Assembly (NCBI GenBank): GCA_028564675.1
Contig: JAOVVO010000423.1
Location: forward strand, 1-64,000
Reading direction: 5' to 3'
DNA length: 64,000 bases
Source: Onchocerca lupi
Taxonomy: Eukaryota > Nematoda > Chromadorea > Rhabditida > Onchocercidae
Shown: one piece after another, positions 1 to 13,360 of the stretch
Position numbering within the stretch: the stretch's first letter is position 1
Layout: each line of letters opens with the position of its first letter
Program-made: the position numbers and the translations under genes
The notes under the pieces: generated by a model
Told to the model about the DNA's origin: nothing
Databases searched by the model: none
The model's input: the letters and a program-made list of their open reading frames with translations, nothing else

Positions 1-3
1 TTT

Positions 4-51
<48 letters not shown>

Positions 52-1589
52 TATTGTAAAGATACATAAAGACAAATTCTACTACAACTGTTCATCCTAT
101 TTCTACTATTTATTATCTTTAGATCTACAAATTCAACTTTTTGCTGCAAATAAATCGACAAAATTCGAAAAACTATTCTTTGATCCTCAAATTTTCTATA
201 CAATTTTTTTTTAAGAAATTTATACTTATGCACTCTAATTTGCTTAAAAAGAAATTGTACCAATTGGTATCAAAGAATGCGGATGTAACGCTACGACTGT
301 TGTCGATCTATAAATGATGAATCATTTGTCTTGTCGTTCGATGAACGAAACACAACAACCAGAGAGGTACACCCATCGAAATTTCACAATTTAAAACAGT
401 TAACTTCTTTTTTTTCTTTTCTTTCTTTCGTTCTTTCATTCTTTTTTTTTTCTTCCTTTTACTTTTAGTTTTTTCTTTTTCCTATTGTTTGATTAATTAA
501 TAAGAAAAAAAGAAGAAAAAGTGCTAATTATGAAAATGATTATTATTATCATCAGATAAAAGGAAACACGATTATTATTATTATTAATAATCTATTTAAA
601 TCTTTTCAACAAACGAAACGATATGTATAAAAATTTTTACAATTAAACAATTAATTTCTCCTTTTTTTTTTCTCTTCCTTTTTATTTTTAGTTTTTTTTT
701 TTTTTTTCTTTTTTGATTAATTAATAAAAAATATCCTAATTATAAAAATGATTATTAGAAAAAAAAAAAAGATAAAATTATTATTAACAATCAATAGTTA
801 TTATCAGATAAAGAAGATATGATGATTATTAGATAAAGAAGATATATAATTATCATTAATATGATTATTATCAGATTAAGAAGATTTAATCATACTAGTA
901 ATCAATCAATTAATCTTATCATATTATTCATAATATTATTATAATAAATATGGAAAAATCAACTTCGCGAGAAAGAGAGAGAGAAAGAAAGGAAAATGAA
1001 AAAAGGAAAGAGATGGTTTTATTTTGCGATATATATTTATTCCACTAGCAAGTTATTTATGTTTCTTTTCTATCAATCAAACTCTATCAAAATTAAATGA
1101 GAAAAAAAAAAAGGAAGAAAAAAAGCGAGAAAAATTTCATTTTATCCTTTTCCTTCTTTAATTTTGTCATGAAAATATCAGAATTGAGAAGTTTCGAATA
1201 AATATTTGATAAATGTATGAATGTAAGAAAAGAAAAATGAACATAAATATGTCGCATTTTATTTTAATGATTTTAAAATTTCGAAATTTAGAAGATAAAA
1301 ATATGTTAGCAAGAATGTAAACTAAGAATATCAAAATTATTGCTAAGAAAAATTTGCTAAACTAAATGGAAATTTATGTTAATTAAAAAGAGAAAAGCCA
1401 ATTAGCTCAATTTGATATTACTCATCCAATAACAAATTGATCAATCATTTCCTGTCGATTTAGGACGAGTAAAAATTACAAGCAATTTTAGCTTAAAAGG
1501 TTGAAATACTTGAAATTGAAACGTTTTTACATCCTTTCAATCTTTTCAATTAAACAGATCGTACATTTTCTGAATTACAAAAATCCATT

Positions 1590-1749
1590 AACATACTTAA
1601 ACATAAACATTCCTAATATCTTCTTGTTTTTTTTTTTTTTTTTTTTTTTTCTTTTCACCAAAAAAGCAATAACATACTTAAACATAAACATTCCTAATTT
1701 GTTCTTGTTTTTTTTTTTTTTTTTTTTTTCTTTGCACCAAAAAAGATCC
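1590..1749 (+). repeat. 81-bp tandem duplication with poly(T) core
   Basis: Two adjacent copies with a period of 81 bp begin with AACATACTTAAACATAAACA (1590 and 1671). Each has a long T run followed by CACCAAAAAAG. Differences are few (for example ATATC versus ATTTG before TTCTTG), so the duplication is recent. Confidence 0.9.
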
Positions 1750-3861
1750 AAATATGTGACAAACATTTAAATTGGATCTGCAAAAAGAAAAGGATGGATT
1801 TCCGAAAATTTTCAAAATGTTAATGAAAATCTAATCTTGTATAATGAACTCGATAATTAATGAATGATTAACAAAAGGTTGATTAGAAATGTAAACACAA
1901 GAAAAACAAAAAAACAAAAAACAAAAAAAAAAACTAATGAAATTTATAAGACAGTTATGACGAATTACTGAGAAATGATTTTAGTCATCTTTTTTGAAAG
2001 TTTCAAAAGTAATTCTTCAAATATTTAACCTTTCAAAAGTTAACAAAAAAAATAACAAATGAAGAAAGTATATACCATAAATAAAAGATACATTATTCAT
2101 CCGTTAGAATATTTTATGAATTACATATTTATATAAAAAAAAAAAAAAAAAAACTACAAAAAAGTATCATTTCAATTATAACATTTTATTACAGAATATT
2201 ATTATTATTGTAATTATTATTAGTGATGATTTATCATTTTTCAAATGATTTTTGAAGAAAAATAAATGTTTCCATGCAACAATTTTAGATTGAAAGTGAA
2301 AAAAAAAGGAAAAAAAAAAAAACGGAAAGCAACCCGATCAGTTCCGTAATTATCGCTCAAACATTTAGAAACATGAAAAATAAATAGGAAAAGACATTAC
2401 ATTTTGATATATGTATATTTTTTTTTACAATATAACATACCTATATATGTTCATACCATAAATGCTTTATGATATTTAAAATTTAAAAGACAAGTTCTTC
2501 TTTCTTTCCTTTTTTTTTTTTTTTTTATTTTTTTTTTTTTTTTTTTTTCTTTTTTGTGGTTTCTTTTTACTGCAATAGAAAGTTCGTTTTGGCAGAAAAA
2601 AAAAGATAAGAAAGAATAAGAAAAAGTAGTGATTGAAAGTTTGAAGGATATTATGACATCGCATCTCGAAGATAATTACAAAAATTTCAAAGTTACGTTG
2701 AATAAAAAAAAAAAAACTAAAAGGTAAAATGAATTGCAATTAATCAATTCCAAATTTTTTTCAATTCATTCAATAGCATTCACTAATATATGAGAAGCAT
2801 TTTTTTTTTCGTTTTTTTTTTTTTTTTTTTTTTAAGATTCATTAAATACCGAAAATGAGCAAAATGAAAAAAAGAAAAAAGGAATTGTATGATTTAGCTG
2901 CTTAGTTTTAATAAAATATTTTTGAAATTAATATTTAATTCGATTTTAAAATCTAATTAGGATCATTAAGATCGTTTAATATATAGTATTGTCATGTATT
3001 TAATATTTGCCAACAATTAGTGTTACAGTTTATCATCAGCGATAATCCTGGATGAATATCTCAAAGAAACCTTACAATATTTATCGGCAAATTAATTATA
3101 TATTAAAAAAAAAAAAAAAAATCCACCTAATAAATGCAAGCTAATAAAAAGAAATTTAACAAATCTCGAAATGAGATTTTTGATAAAAGAACAGGAAATT
3201 TACTTGTTGATTGATTCATAATAGTAATGTGATAGCAGATGTCTGTTATAATATTCTGATTACGGAAATTACTGATAAGATAGCTAAACGACACAGGAAA
3301 GACATTGCTGAGGTTAATGTTAGACGAATTAGTCGTAATTAAATTTTCTTTATTATCATAAATATCACGATGGATAATAATATCAAGCGGGTGCGCTATT
3401 GATAGGAGGAGGATTGATTTGTATAACGAGTAGTTGAAGTGAAGAAAGATGAATGAAAATTGATGAATTATAGAATGTCTTAAAAGGTAAAAATATTTGG
3501 AGTTGAGAGGAAGTTGAAGAAATGAAGGAATGAATGATAAGGGAAGGGAAATGAATGAAATATAATGTGGTTGCATAGATGATGATAAGTGATAATAGGA
3601 AAGATGATAAGAGAGACAAATACGGGACGAGAAGGAGCAACGAAGGCTCCAGCCTAGCGGTATCAGAAGAGATTATGGCAACAATTGATATGACGGATAC
3701 AGTGGGAAGAAGAAGGCGGAATGAATGAATGAATGAATCACGCTGTTCACGTGGAAGCTGCTTCCTGATGGCCGTTTTTTCCTTTTCAACATATTTCCTG
3801 CTATCAGCAAATGTCCTACTTTTCTGCAATCATTTCTGCTAACAACATTGTGCAAACACAG

Positions 3862-3902
3862 ATATGCATGCACACGCACGCACGCGTGCACGTACATGCA
3901 CA
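3862..3902. repeat. 41-bp perfectly alternating purine-pyrimidine tract
   Basis: Every step alternates R and Y, with a GC-containing core of CACG/CGTG units. Such sequence can adopt left-handed Z-DNA. It lies beside a GC-richer island in otherwise AT-rich DNA. Confidence 0.85.
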
Positions 3903-6185
3903 AATGCAAGAGAGAAAGACGAACGGAAGACAGGTGATAGGTTTGTTGATCATTCTGAAAGAAGAAAGGAAGGAAGGATTAGCTGATAATAATTTTTTGA
4001 TAATGAAGTCGAGAACTTGAGGTGAGGTTGGGAATCAAACAGAGAAAATTACCTTCAGGTTCATTCTTTTTTCTTTCTTTTTTTTTTTTAAATATATTTC
4101 TTCCTCATCAATTCCAAACAATTTCTTGAACAATATAAAATATAAATGACCTGTTCCGATTAATTGAATTGGTAAAAGGTCATGACCCGGCAGATGTAAA
4201 CTATGTGTAGCTTTTAATTGTATCGCATGATGAAAGGAAATTCTAAATGACAGTTGACATCATAGATGAGAAGATAAGAAAGCAAGTATTATTCAAGGGG
4301 GGGGGGAGAAAAGGAAGGACAGGACGAGTGTAGGGATCAGAAATGATAACTGAACCGGTATCATTTATCAATGCTTCTTCATATTCTTTGATAAAATTCC
4401 TATGATTGTTTGATATCATTTGTATAAACTAACAAACAAATATCAAGAATGACTTTTGAATTTACTTTCAGCATTTTTTTGATGCTTTATTTTCTCCATG
4501 TTGTGATGACAGTTTTATGGTGACAGGAAAAAAAAAAAGGAATAGAAATTGCAATTTGAGAGACTAACGGAAGTGAAGAACTGAGCGGATGATGATAGAA
4601 CTTTCCGAACTTTTCTTTTCGTTTTTTTAAAAAATATTTTTAGGAATAGATGAAATAAAGTGCAAGTCTAAACTATTAAATTCAATAGTGAATTAACTTT
4701 AATGTTACAAACAGGTTTAAAATTGAAAAATTCGAAATAACATTTAAAATTAAAGATCATCTATTTGACTTATTTCCCACATTCACTTTTATTATGGATG
4801 CAGCGGATTTTTGGAAATAATACCGTAGAATGAGATCGTTTAATTTTGATCGAAATAATATAGCCTCTAAATTTCCGGATCATTCTTTAGTGAGGGCATG
4901 AAAATTGAATAGCGATAATGGATGAGAGTTGGCTAAAAGACAAGAAATCATAATAATACATAATTTTGATTGCATCTGGAACAAATTTATTTTTTGAATT
5001 GGAATGTTTAGAAGGAACGTCCGACATCAAATAGCGGCCGCTCTTTTCTTTTTATTTCTAATGAAGTTTGCTGGATGGAAACGGTATGAATGGAATGCAA
5101 CGAATACTTGGTGACCTCAGTACAATGTCACTTAACCACTTTACTTTATCTATCTGTTATTACATGATTATCGTCATATATCAAAAATATCAATTTTTGA
5201 TATTACTCAGTCAAGAGAAGTGACTTAGTAATATTAAAAATTGCAAATAACTTTCATATGTTATTGAGACTTTTGATAATGAAATCAATTACCATCGCTG
5301 CGCATATAATTTGAAATTGTAGAAGAGTGCTCGATTATCTTATTACTTCCGATAATTGAATATTCTATAATTAATAAGATATGACTATGAAAATTTCTTC
5401 GAAATAAGAGGATGAGAAATATTCAGAATGATGTACTGATACTATGATAATACAAATATTTAGGGAAATGAAACGATTCATTTCAGTAATTATCAATTCT
5501 AACCTGTTAAATGCCATTCAAAAGTAATCATACTAAACAAGCATATTTGTATCTTTTTTTTTCTGCAAATTTGTTGAAATTAAAAATGTTGTTCAAAATA
5601 GTATCTAAAAATTAGAAAACTATCGGGACATAAAAATGTTATAACAAAGAGTGATGAAATATTTTGTGAAAATTACATAGAAAAGTATTTACTATCATAG
5701 CAATGATATTGCTTATCAGTTAGCGTTCTGCAAATTATAATCATTTTTAGCTAATTATTTTAGTTATTATTATTAGCATATCATTTTAATTCCATATTCA
5801 TATCAACTAAACAATGGCAAAAAAAAGAAAGAAAAAAAAAATCTTTCCCTATTTAAAATTCATTGATAACTGATAGATGTATATCAAAAATGGATGAAGT
5901 CTTAGTTCATTCCTCTTCGCATCTTATAGCTTGTAGCTTTTTTAAGATAATCGATTTGATATCAAATTTAAAATATGCAAGCAAAATAGCTTTTACTGCA
6001 ACGTTTCCAAGTGTGTCGTTGTGGATACCAAATGAAAAGAAGAAAGAAGAAAAAATACATTTGATGTATAAGTAAGTTCAATTGGAAAAATATATATACT
6101 GTAAATAATTTTGAAAGAATTTCCAGAACAACGAACGTAATTCTTCGTTCTTTTCCATAAATGCAAAAAAAAGAAAATGCATTTG

Positions 6186-6213
6186 AAAAAAAAAAAAAAA
6201 AAAAAAAAAATTA

Positions 6214-6243
<30 letters not shown>
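6186..6243 (+). repeat. Paired poly(A) tracts
   Basis: Two runs of 25 A each (6186-6210 and 6219-6243) are separated by TTAATTTT. This is simple-sequence DNA. Confidence 0.85.
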
Positions 6244-6245
<2 letters not shown>

Positions 6246-7026
6246 TGTTCGTCATTTAAGGGGACAACAAAGAACGACAAGAAATGATAATGCGACAGGA
6301 ACCGTTATTAGTAATTGAGTCAAGGCTGAACCAATAAAACAAGGTATAAAGGAAGAAGGATAAGTGGACCATTTTTTGGCAATCTTTTTTCATCTCATCA
6401 TCATCATCATCATCATGAATAAAACTTTATCTCCTCTGAGGAGAAGATAGAAGAAAGAAGAGGAAGAGGAAAGAAAATGAAAATAGTAATATGTTAAGTA
6501 GTAATAATAGTAGTAGTTGGTAGTAGTTGTAATAATAATGATAAGAAAAAAGGAATTAAAAGGAAGGAATGATGAAATTTGATGAAATAATAGAAAGAAA
6601 ATGATAGAAAGATGAAAGGGTACGAATGAATGAAATGAGATAGGATGGTGAAAGGAAAAAAAAAAAACGAGCGGTTGATGAAGTTTTTTAAGGAAAAAAG
6701 ATGAAGGAAGAAAGAGGAGAAGGAGAAGTAAGAGGATATTATTTCTTCATGTATAATATGATGGTAGGAAGAAGGAAATAAGAATGAAATTTAAAAAAAA
6801 AAAAAAGAAGTAACATAGGTATGTGTAATGTGGAACGGAGATGATCGTTGTGGACAACTAGCCGATCGAATCCGGTATCATTCATTCCTTCCCTTCCCTT
6901 CCCTTATCATTTCTCATTAAAACGGTTTTGATGGACCGTTGTTTGTTGAAAATATCACGCCCCATGGAAAAGACGATGATACGTTTGTTGTCAACAGTGT
7001 GTGTGGACATCATTTTGGTGACAATG

Positions 7027-7057
7027 CTTCTTCTTCTTCTTCTTCTTCTTCTTCTTC
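7027..7057 (+). repeat. (CTT)n microsatellite
   Basis: About ten CTT units followed by imperfect units. A CAT triplet run lies nearby at about 6396-6416. Confidence 0.85.
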
Positions 7058-7385
7058 ATCTTCTTTGCCGTTACTGTCAACCTTTTCTTTCTTAACTTCC
7101 TTCTCTCATTTCTTCACAATTAACCACCATCACTACTACTACTACTACAACTACCTTCAAGGCCAAATCATCATATCTCATCGAGATAGTGAATGATATT
7201 TACGAACAGAGAGAGGTATTGCTTTTTCTTACGATGTATCTCTCGTAGAAATCAGCCATCAAATAGATGGTGATCGGCGATCATGCGAATAGGCGGGCAG
7301 CGCAGATGGAAACAATTCATTGTTGCAAAATTGCGCTTCATAGACGAAATCGGTCATTTATCCGATTTCCCTTATAGTATGTGAT

Positions 7386-7412
7386 AGGTAGGTAGGTAGG
7401 TAGATAGATGGA
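7386..7412 (+). repeat. (GTAG)n/(GATA)n microsatellite
   Basis: GTAG units grade into GATA/GATG units. This is simple-sequence DNA. Confidence 0.8.
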
Positions 7413-9492
7413 TGGACATTCTAAGAAACGAAAATGACCTTAATCGAAAATCAAGTTTGTTACAACTCACTGTTCCTAAGCTCTCTTCCATTCCTGTCAC
7501 CTTATTCTTATCTGAGTTTTCTCTATTCTCATCATCACTTATGAACTTCTTCATCATTGAAATAAATTATTTATGAGTGAATGAATGAATGGATTGTAAG
7601 ATAATCTTATCAATGGTGATAGTGATAATGATAGTACTTTTTTTTTTTCATTTCTAACATTTCTTTCATACATCACTGGACTCACTCTTATTTAGTAAGT
7701 TCAGAATAAATTGATACGATACTATCATCATTATTACTATACTTATTCTCGGTATGCCACTCATCTTTTTCATTATTTTTAACTATTCGAATGATCAATA
7801 TTGATCGATATAAAATAATTGGTTTGATATTTGTTATGGAAAAAACTAAGAGCCTATCATCCTAAATTCAACTTGTTAGAATGTCATTGTATCATTTTAT
7901 GAGAAACAGGTAGGAAAATGAACGAAGAAAGGAGGAAAAAAAAAAAAAAAAGATCATAAAGATGACGAAAGACAAGTTACAAAAAAAAAGAAAAAGAAAG
8001 CAAGCTATTTGAAAAAAAAAAAAAAATGGCAAAGGATTGGAAAAAAAAAAAGGTAAAAAAAGTCGTAAGAATATTACACCTTTTATAGAAAAGGAAAAGG
8101 AATGAAGCATCGGAAAAAAAAGAAAAAAGAAAAGAATAATCAGAATTACCCGAAAATCTTTTTCGTCAAATCTTCGAATTCTTTCTGTAAATAACATTTT
8201 CTCATGCTAAATTTATCATAATTCTTTTCATATTCTGTACAATCTTCTGATTACCTAATATACAATCTCAACTTTATCCAGTATTTCATTTATCAATGTA
8301 AGTATTAAAAATGAGAAAAAAAGAAGCTTATCAATATTCCTTTTTTTTATTATTAATGTATTAATGTATGTGAAATGAAGTTTAATAGCTCTATTAAAAT
8401 TTTGTCATTTAAGAGTGATAATGAATATCATTGATTCTAATTTAATAATCAAGTAATATTGCTAAGATTAAAAAAAAAATTCAAAATTTAAAGATGATGC
8501 TTTGTAATCTCTGTGCTTTATGGAACTGATAAATCTTTCATTTCATCCTTCTCTTTTCAGTTCATTAAAATCATAACTGTGAAAGCCAAAATGTATTGGA
8601 CAAAATAAATACAATTTTCAACACTAATTTCCAACAATTTTCAACTTATCTTAACTTATCAACATTAAAGTTCCATATTTCGACTCTTTCAATTCTAATC
8701 ACTTCCTATAACTAATAATACTTTTTGATATTATCCAATATTTATATCTTAGTGATAGTTTACATTGAATATTTCAGAAATAAATCCAAGATTTCTGAAG
8801 AAGCAATTATTTTCTCCAAATAATCCGAACTAGATGAAAAGATGATAATTAAATATTGGCAAATAATGCTGGAACATTGCAGGATTTAATTCAAAGAAGA
8901 TTGCACCTCTAAGAAAAGTTTAATCATTCAGTAATTGTAATTTAATCAGAAAAAAATCTCAACAAAAAAAAAAAATTTAAATTAAACAAAGCAACATTAG
9001 CGGTTAACTGATTTTAAAATAAGTTTTGAAGATTTTTCATCTCAAAATTTCCATAATTTTCGCACCTTCTTTGATTTATAAGGATAATGATTATGTTACT
9101 AGCTAATTATTGTTAATGAATATAAATTCATTGCTATCTTTGAAGACAAGAAAAATGATTATTGAAACTATAAATATATTTTGTTTTTAAATATGATTGA
9201 CAAAAAGATATCTTTGATATAAATAGGAATTTTCAATAATACATAGTATTAATCAAACATACGCAAAAAAAAAAAAGGATTGTCATTTAATTTTCAAAAG
9301 TACACAAATTCAATAACAACTTTTTAACTTTAATCAAATTTCATCTTTTTTTTTCTTTTTTTTTTATCAATTTCATTTTACTAGTAAAGTTCTAGAAGAT
9401 TGGATTAAACTAAGCATATAATGTCACATTATCAATGGAATGCATTGTTGTTGTAGCTGAGTTGAAATAATTTTGCTAATTAATTGAATTTT

Positions 9493-9538
<46 letters not shown>

Positions 9539-9543
9539 TCTCT
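9493..9543 (+). repeat. (TC)n microsatellite
   Basis: About 50 bp of nearly pure TC dinucleotides with two CCC interruptions. Confidence 0.9.
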
Positions 9544-10495
9544 CATTCCATTTGCTTTTAGCAATAGCATAGATTGGTATTTCCATCGCAATGTATTTAT
9601 TATACAACAGATCAAATTTTATTTAAAAGGTATATCATTTGTGCTTAACAAAGTTCAATATTATTTACGCTATCGAATAATGCTTACTGTACTTGACAGC
9701 TGGTTATACGATATTAGCTGCAAAGTACAGTAAGCAACCTTTAAAATGATCAATATTTTTCGTATTAAAAAAAAAAAAAAAAAAACTGTACGGAAAGTCT
9801 GTAATGACAATAAATTCATCAAAATATCATCGCATAACATTATTCGTATAATTTTCACTTAAATTCAGTTCAGAAAAAAAAAGGAAGAAATTGCATGAAT
9901 GAATATGATTTAGTTGTAAGTAATCAACGATGAAAATAATATTTGAAATTAATGAATTAAATAGAATTTAAAATATTCAAAATGAGAAGGAAAGAAGAAA
10001 AAAAAAAAGAGAGAGAGAATTTAGCGTGAAAAGGATAATTCGTGAGAGGAAGGATTATGGGAATTGATACATTTTTTACTGCTGACCGCTTTTTTTTTTT
10101 CTTTTTTGCTAAACAAAATAAACAATCAAAGATTAGAGAGAGAGAAAAAAAAAAAAAAAAAAGTTAATAAACCTGGATAAAGAAGGATTTAGGAAAGAGG
10201 TGAAGGAAGAGGAGGATAATTCAACCACCGCCAAAATTTCGAAAACAAATTTTCTATTCCTTTTCTTTTTTTTTTTTTTAAAACAGATAGTCATTAGTGA
10301 TTGTGAAATGGTTGGTTAAGGGTTGAAATAATAGAGGGAAGAATGAATGATTGCAAAGTTGGTGATAGTCAGGAAGGAGCTTAAAGTTTTGCAAGCTAAC
10401 TATTTGATATCGAGACTGGAAAGAGAGATTAGCTCTCATGTCCGGCTTCAACTTCACTTTCCTCTTCTCGTTCCTGTATGTGCAGCTGCTATTCC

Positions 10496-10543
10496 TCCTT
10501 CCTTCCTTCCTTCCTTCCTTCCTTCCTTCCTTTCCTTTCCTTC
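10496..10543 (+). repeat. (TTCC)n microsatellite
   Basis: About ten TTCC/CCTT units that degrade at the right end. A (TC)n run follows at about 10646-10685. Confidence 0.9.
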
Positions 10544-10646
10544 ATTCATCCATTCTCTTTTCCGCTCTTCGCTTCAAAATCAGTACAATCAATGATCAGA
10601 TGGATCATTTTGAATTGAACACACAATATTTTTCCAATCACTAAAT

Positions 10647-10684
<38 letters not shown>

Positions 10685-12832
10685 CCTAACTTTGATCACA
10701 TATCAAATATCTTCTTTTAATATATATTTTGTTATTTAAATTCATCAAGTATTCATTTGATGCGGGACGCAACAAAACTAACTTCTTAGAAAAAGATCAT
10801 TGCGGCATTATAAATTATTTCAATATTTCGCTTACTTATAATCGTAAGTGCTTCATTTCTATCCAATATTTCATCAATTCAATGAGATCAACCTTTTCAT
10901 TAGAAGCTTTTTTTTTTTTTTTTTTTCTTTCGATTGCATAAGTATCGATTGAGGAAGAAAAAAAAAAAAAGAAATTTTAGAAGGAATAAATATTTGTTAA
11001 TCAATGATTAATGTATGAAATTTCTTATAAACTTCCAATTTTTTTTTTTTTGGAATTATTTTCGATACAATAATCATAGCAGAAAAATATTCAAGTACTC
11101 ATTGTGATGAGGGAATTGATAAATTTCTCGTCTCTATATGTGAACGGATATTAAATGATCATTATTATTATTATTATGCGAAGAGGATTTTAAAAAAATT
11201 TGCTTCCATATAATCGTTTTTTTTTTCTTTTTTTAATCCTCTTTTACAAAAGACTGAAGTATTATTTAAATTAACCAATTTAAGAAAAACAAAATATTCT
11301 AAAAAGAAAAAAAAAAAGAAAGAAAGATTCAAAATCATTCTACTAAATTCAAACGAAATAAATCATCATAATGCTGCGATAAAAAGGGCCCCAATGTTGG
11401 AAAAAACGATGGAATATATTCAAATTTTTAAACTTATCAAGAAGACCCAGCAAAAAAGGGAAAACTTATCACTTTTAAATTTATCAAGAAGGCCTGGCAA
11501 AAAAAAAAAAAGGAGAAAAAAACTTAACTATAGGCAATCTAAACGAATGGATAAATTAGATAGAAAAGATCATCTTCAGGCATCGTAAGTAATTTGTTTC
11601 AGAAGATGAATGTAAAGTAAAATCTTAACTATGACCGAAAAATCTCTTATAGCCAGGTAATTGTCAACTCAAAAATAAGGAAAAATTTCTATAAGGAATT
11701 ATAACCTTGTAACGCAATGAATGATAATGGAATGATCAAGAAAGATAAGATTATCTTTATAATTTTTAAAAAAAAAAAAAAGATTAAGACACATTTATCA
11801 ATTATCAATTTGATTCAATAATGATTATTACATAGGATGACAAATGCAAATAAATATGAGAGGAAGATGAAAATAATTTCAACACACTATGTTGATTTTT
11901 GAAAAAGAACAAAACGAGAAAAAGAAATGGGAGAAAAAAAAAAAGAAAAAAAAAGAAAAACAAGACTTCCTGGTTAGATAGTAAGATATATTAATGAATA
12001 GAAAAAAATTCCTTCATTAAAAAGGAATGTCGAAAAAAAAACAAAAACAAAAAAAACTTTAAGATATGATAGGAACAAATATCGATAGCTTACAATACCA
12101 GATGGATCAATCATTTTCCAAATTGTGATATTGGCGAATCGTATCGTAAAGTTTTAAATGGCATAAATTAGAATGATCTAGGATCTAAATTCACTCATTT
12201 CTTTGTTCATCATCAACAAAATTGAACAAATGATAAAAGTTAGCATTTATATCAGTCGTAATTGTTATGTGTATCTTTTACAATCAAAGTATTCATTTAT
12301 CATTCGATGATACTACATTTCGACCACAACGTTTCTTTATGATATATTACTTTAATGTATCATTTATTATAATTCACTTCCAAATGTCTCTCTGTCTTGC
12401 TAATATTTTGCAATTTTGAAATATATAAGAACCAACTGATATTCTTTTTGTCATCATCATATATATTTCGTGAAATTGACTCATTTTTATGTCAAGAAAA
12501 AAAAAAAAGGAAAGAAAAAAAACCATATTTTGTGGTTTTATTTGTAGTATAACAATTATTCCGAAGAAAAAAAAGAAAAAACTTCTGAAAAGAATATGCA
12601 TTACACGTACTTTTCAATTATATATTTTGATTCTCTGTAAAGGAGCTTTAGATTTCAGACTGTTGAGATAAGTAAGATAAAATTATTAAATTATATATTA
12701 GTTTGTATGATAAGCGATCATTTTAGAAATCAACTCCTTTAGATCACGATGAATTCAATGCATGTTTTATAATATATGTTGAAGATTTTTAAAAATATTT
12801 GCTGATATCTGTGTGACAAAGGGAAAGAGGAC

Positions 12833-13360
12833 TTAGAAGAATGAATTTACTGAAAAACTTATCAATTTCATAAATGATTTCTTTATTTCATTTTCAAGAC
12901 TGCTATATATTATTTGTTCTATCTCTTTTCGCTTAATGATATCATTGATCAATGAATTTATGTTTGAATTCATTTCATCAATGGGACAACCACATCCCAC
13001 ATAAAATTTTCCTATCAAAAAAATGATCAAAAGCGATGAAGTACAGTTTTGTTCATTACAAAATCATATCACTTCAGCAAAGTAATATTCATTTTTCGAT
13101 ATGTTAGAATTCGTCTTCTGACAAATGATTCAAGTCATCGCATTTTAACCCATGAATGAAATATTTACCGTAGTATTCACTGAATTGCTTACAACATTCA
13201 TATGAATTGTAAAATGGGGAAATTGGGAGAAAAATCTGGATGAAGACTGCCTGTCCAGAACGGTCTCGATAATTGGTGCTACTTTTTTTCTGCAAATAAT
13301 ACTTTTTTCCATTGTCACATCCAATATGGAAGTTTTTGTGAAGCGCACGATACGGTAGTA
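12833..13360 (-). CDS. 3' part of a small Cys-containing protein, family not recognised
   Basis: Two minus-strand exons join with exact phase: 13360-13169 (preceded by TTTTTTTAG, entered in phase 1) and 13011-12833 (preceded by TTTTTTTGATAG). They give about 122 residues ending at a TAA. The protein has a single Cys (IGCDNG), then a vicinal pair (YECCKQF), then YGKFYVGCGCPIDE created exactly across the splice junction, then a helical Lys/Glu/Ile-rich tail. The continuity of YYGKFY across the intron is the main support. The Cys spacing suggests a secreted, disulphide-bonded protein, but this is inference. The 5' end with the start codon and any signal peptide was not found. A strong donor (GTAAGTAAC) near 13,620 may mark the preceding exon, but no ATG fits its frame. 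Expression is unproven. Confidence 0.45.

Larger units (their letters stand above)
1..12832. other. Gene-poor, low-complexity 12.8-kb stretch
   Basis: I found no exon set with consistent phases or a recognisable protein here. The stretch consists of poly(A)/poly(T) runs, ATT and CAT triplet runs, TC, TTCC, TTC and GTAG microsatellites, and purine-skewed blocks (about 3,100-4,050 and 6,300-6,900) where one strand is almost only A and G. Long open frames in the skewed blocks come from the base bias. Slightly GC-richer islands at about 3,600-3,900 and 7,200-7,350 could be regulatory or unrecognised exons. The stretch may be intergenic or part of a very large intron or UTR. Confidence 0.6.

Noticed and set aside
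3127..3829. Two overlapping minus-strand open frames of nearly 150 codons
   Set aside because: They lie in a purine-skewed block where stop codons are rare on one strand; the peptides are low-complexity Ser/Leu/Ile/Phe with no family resemblance or splice support.
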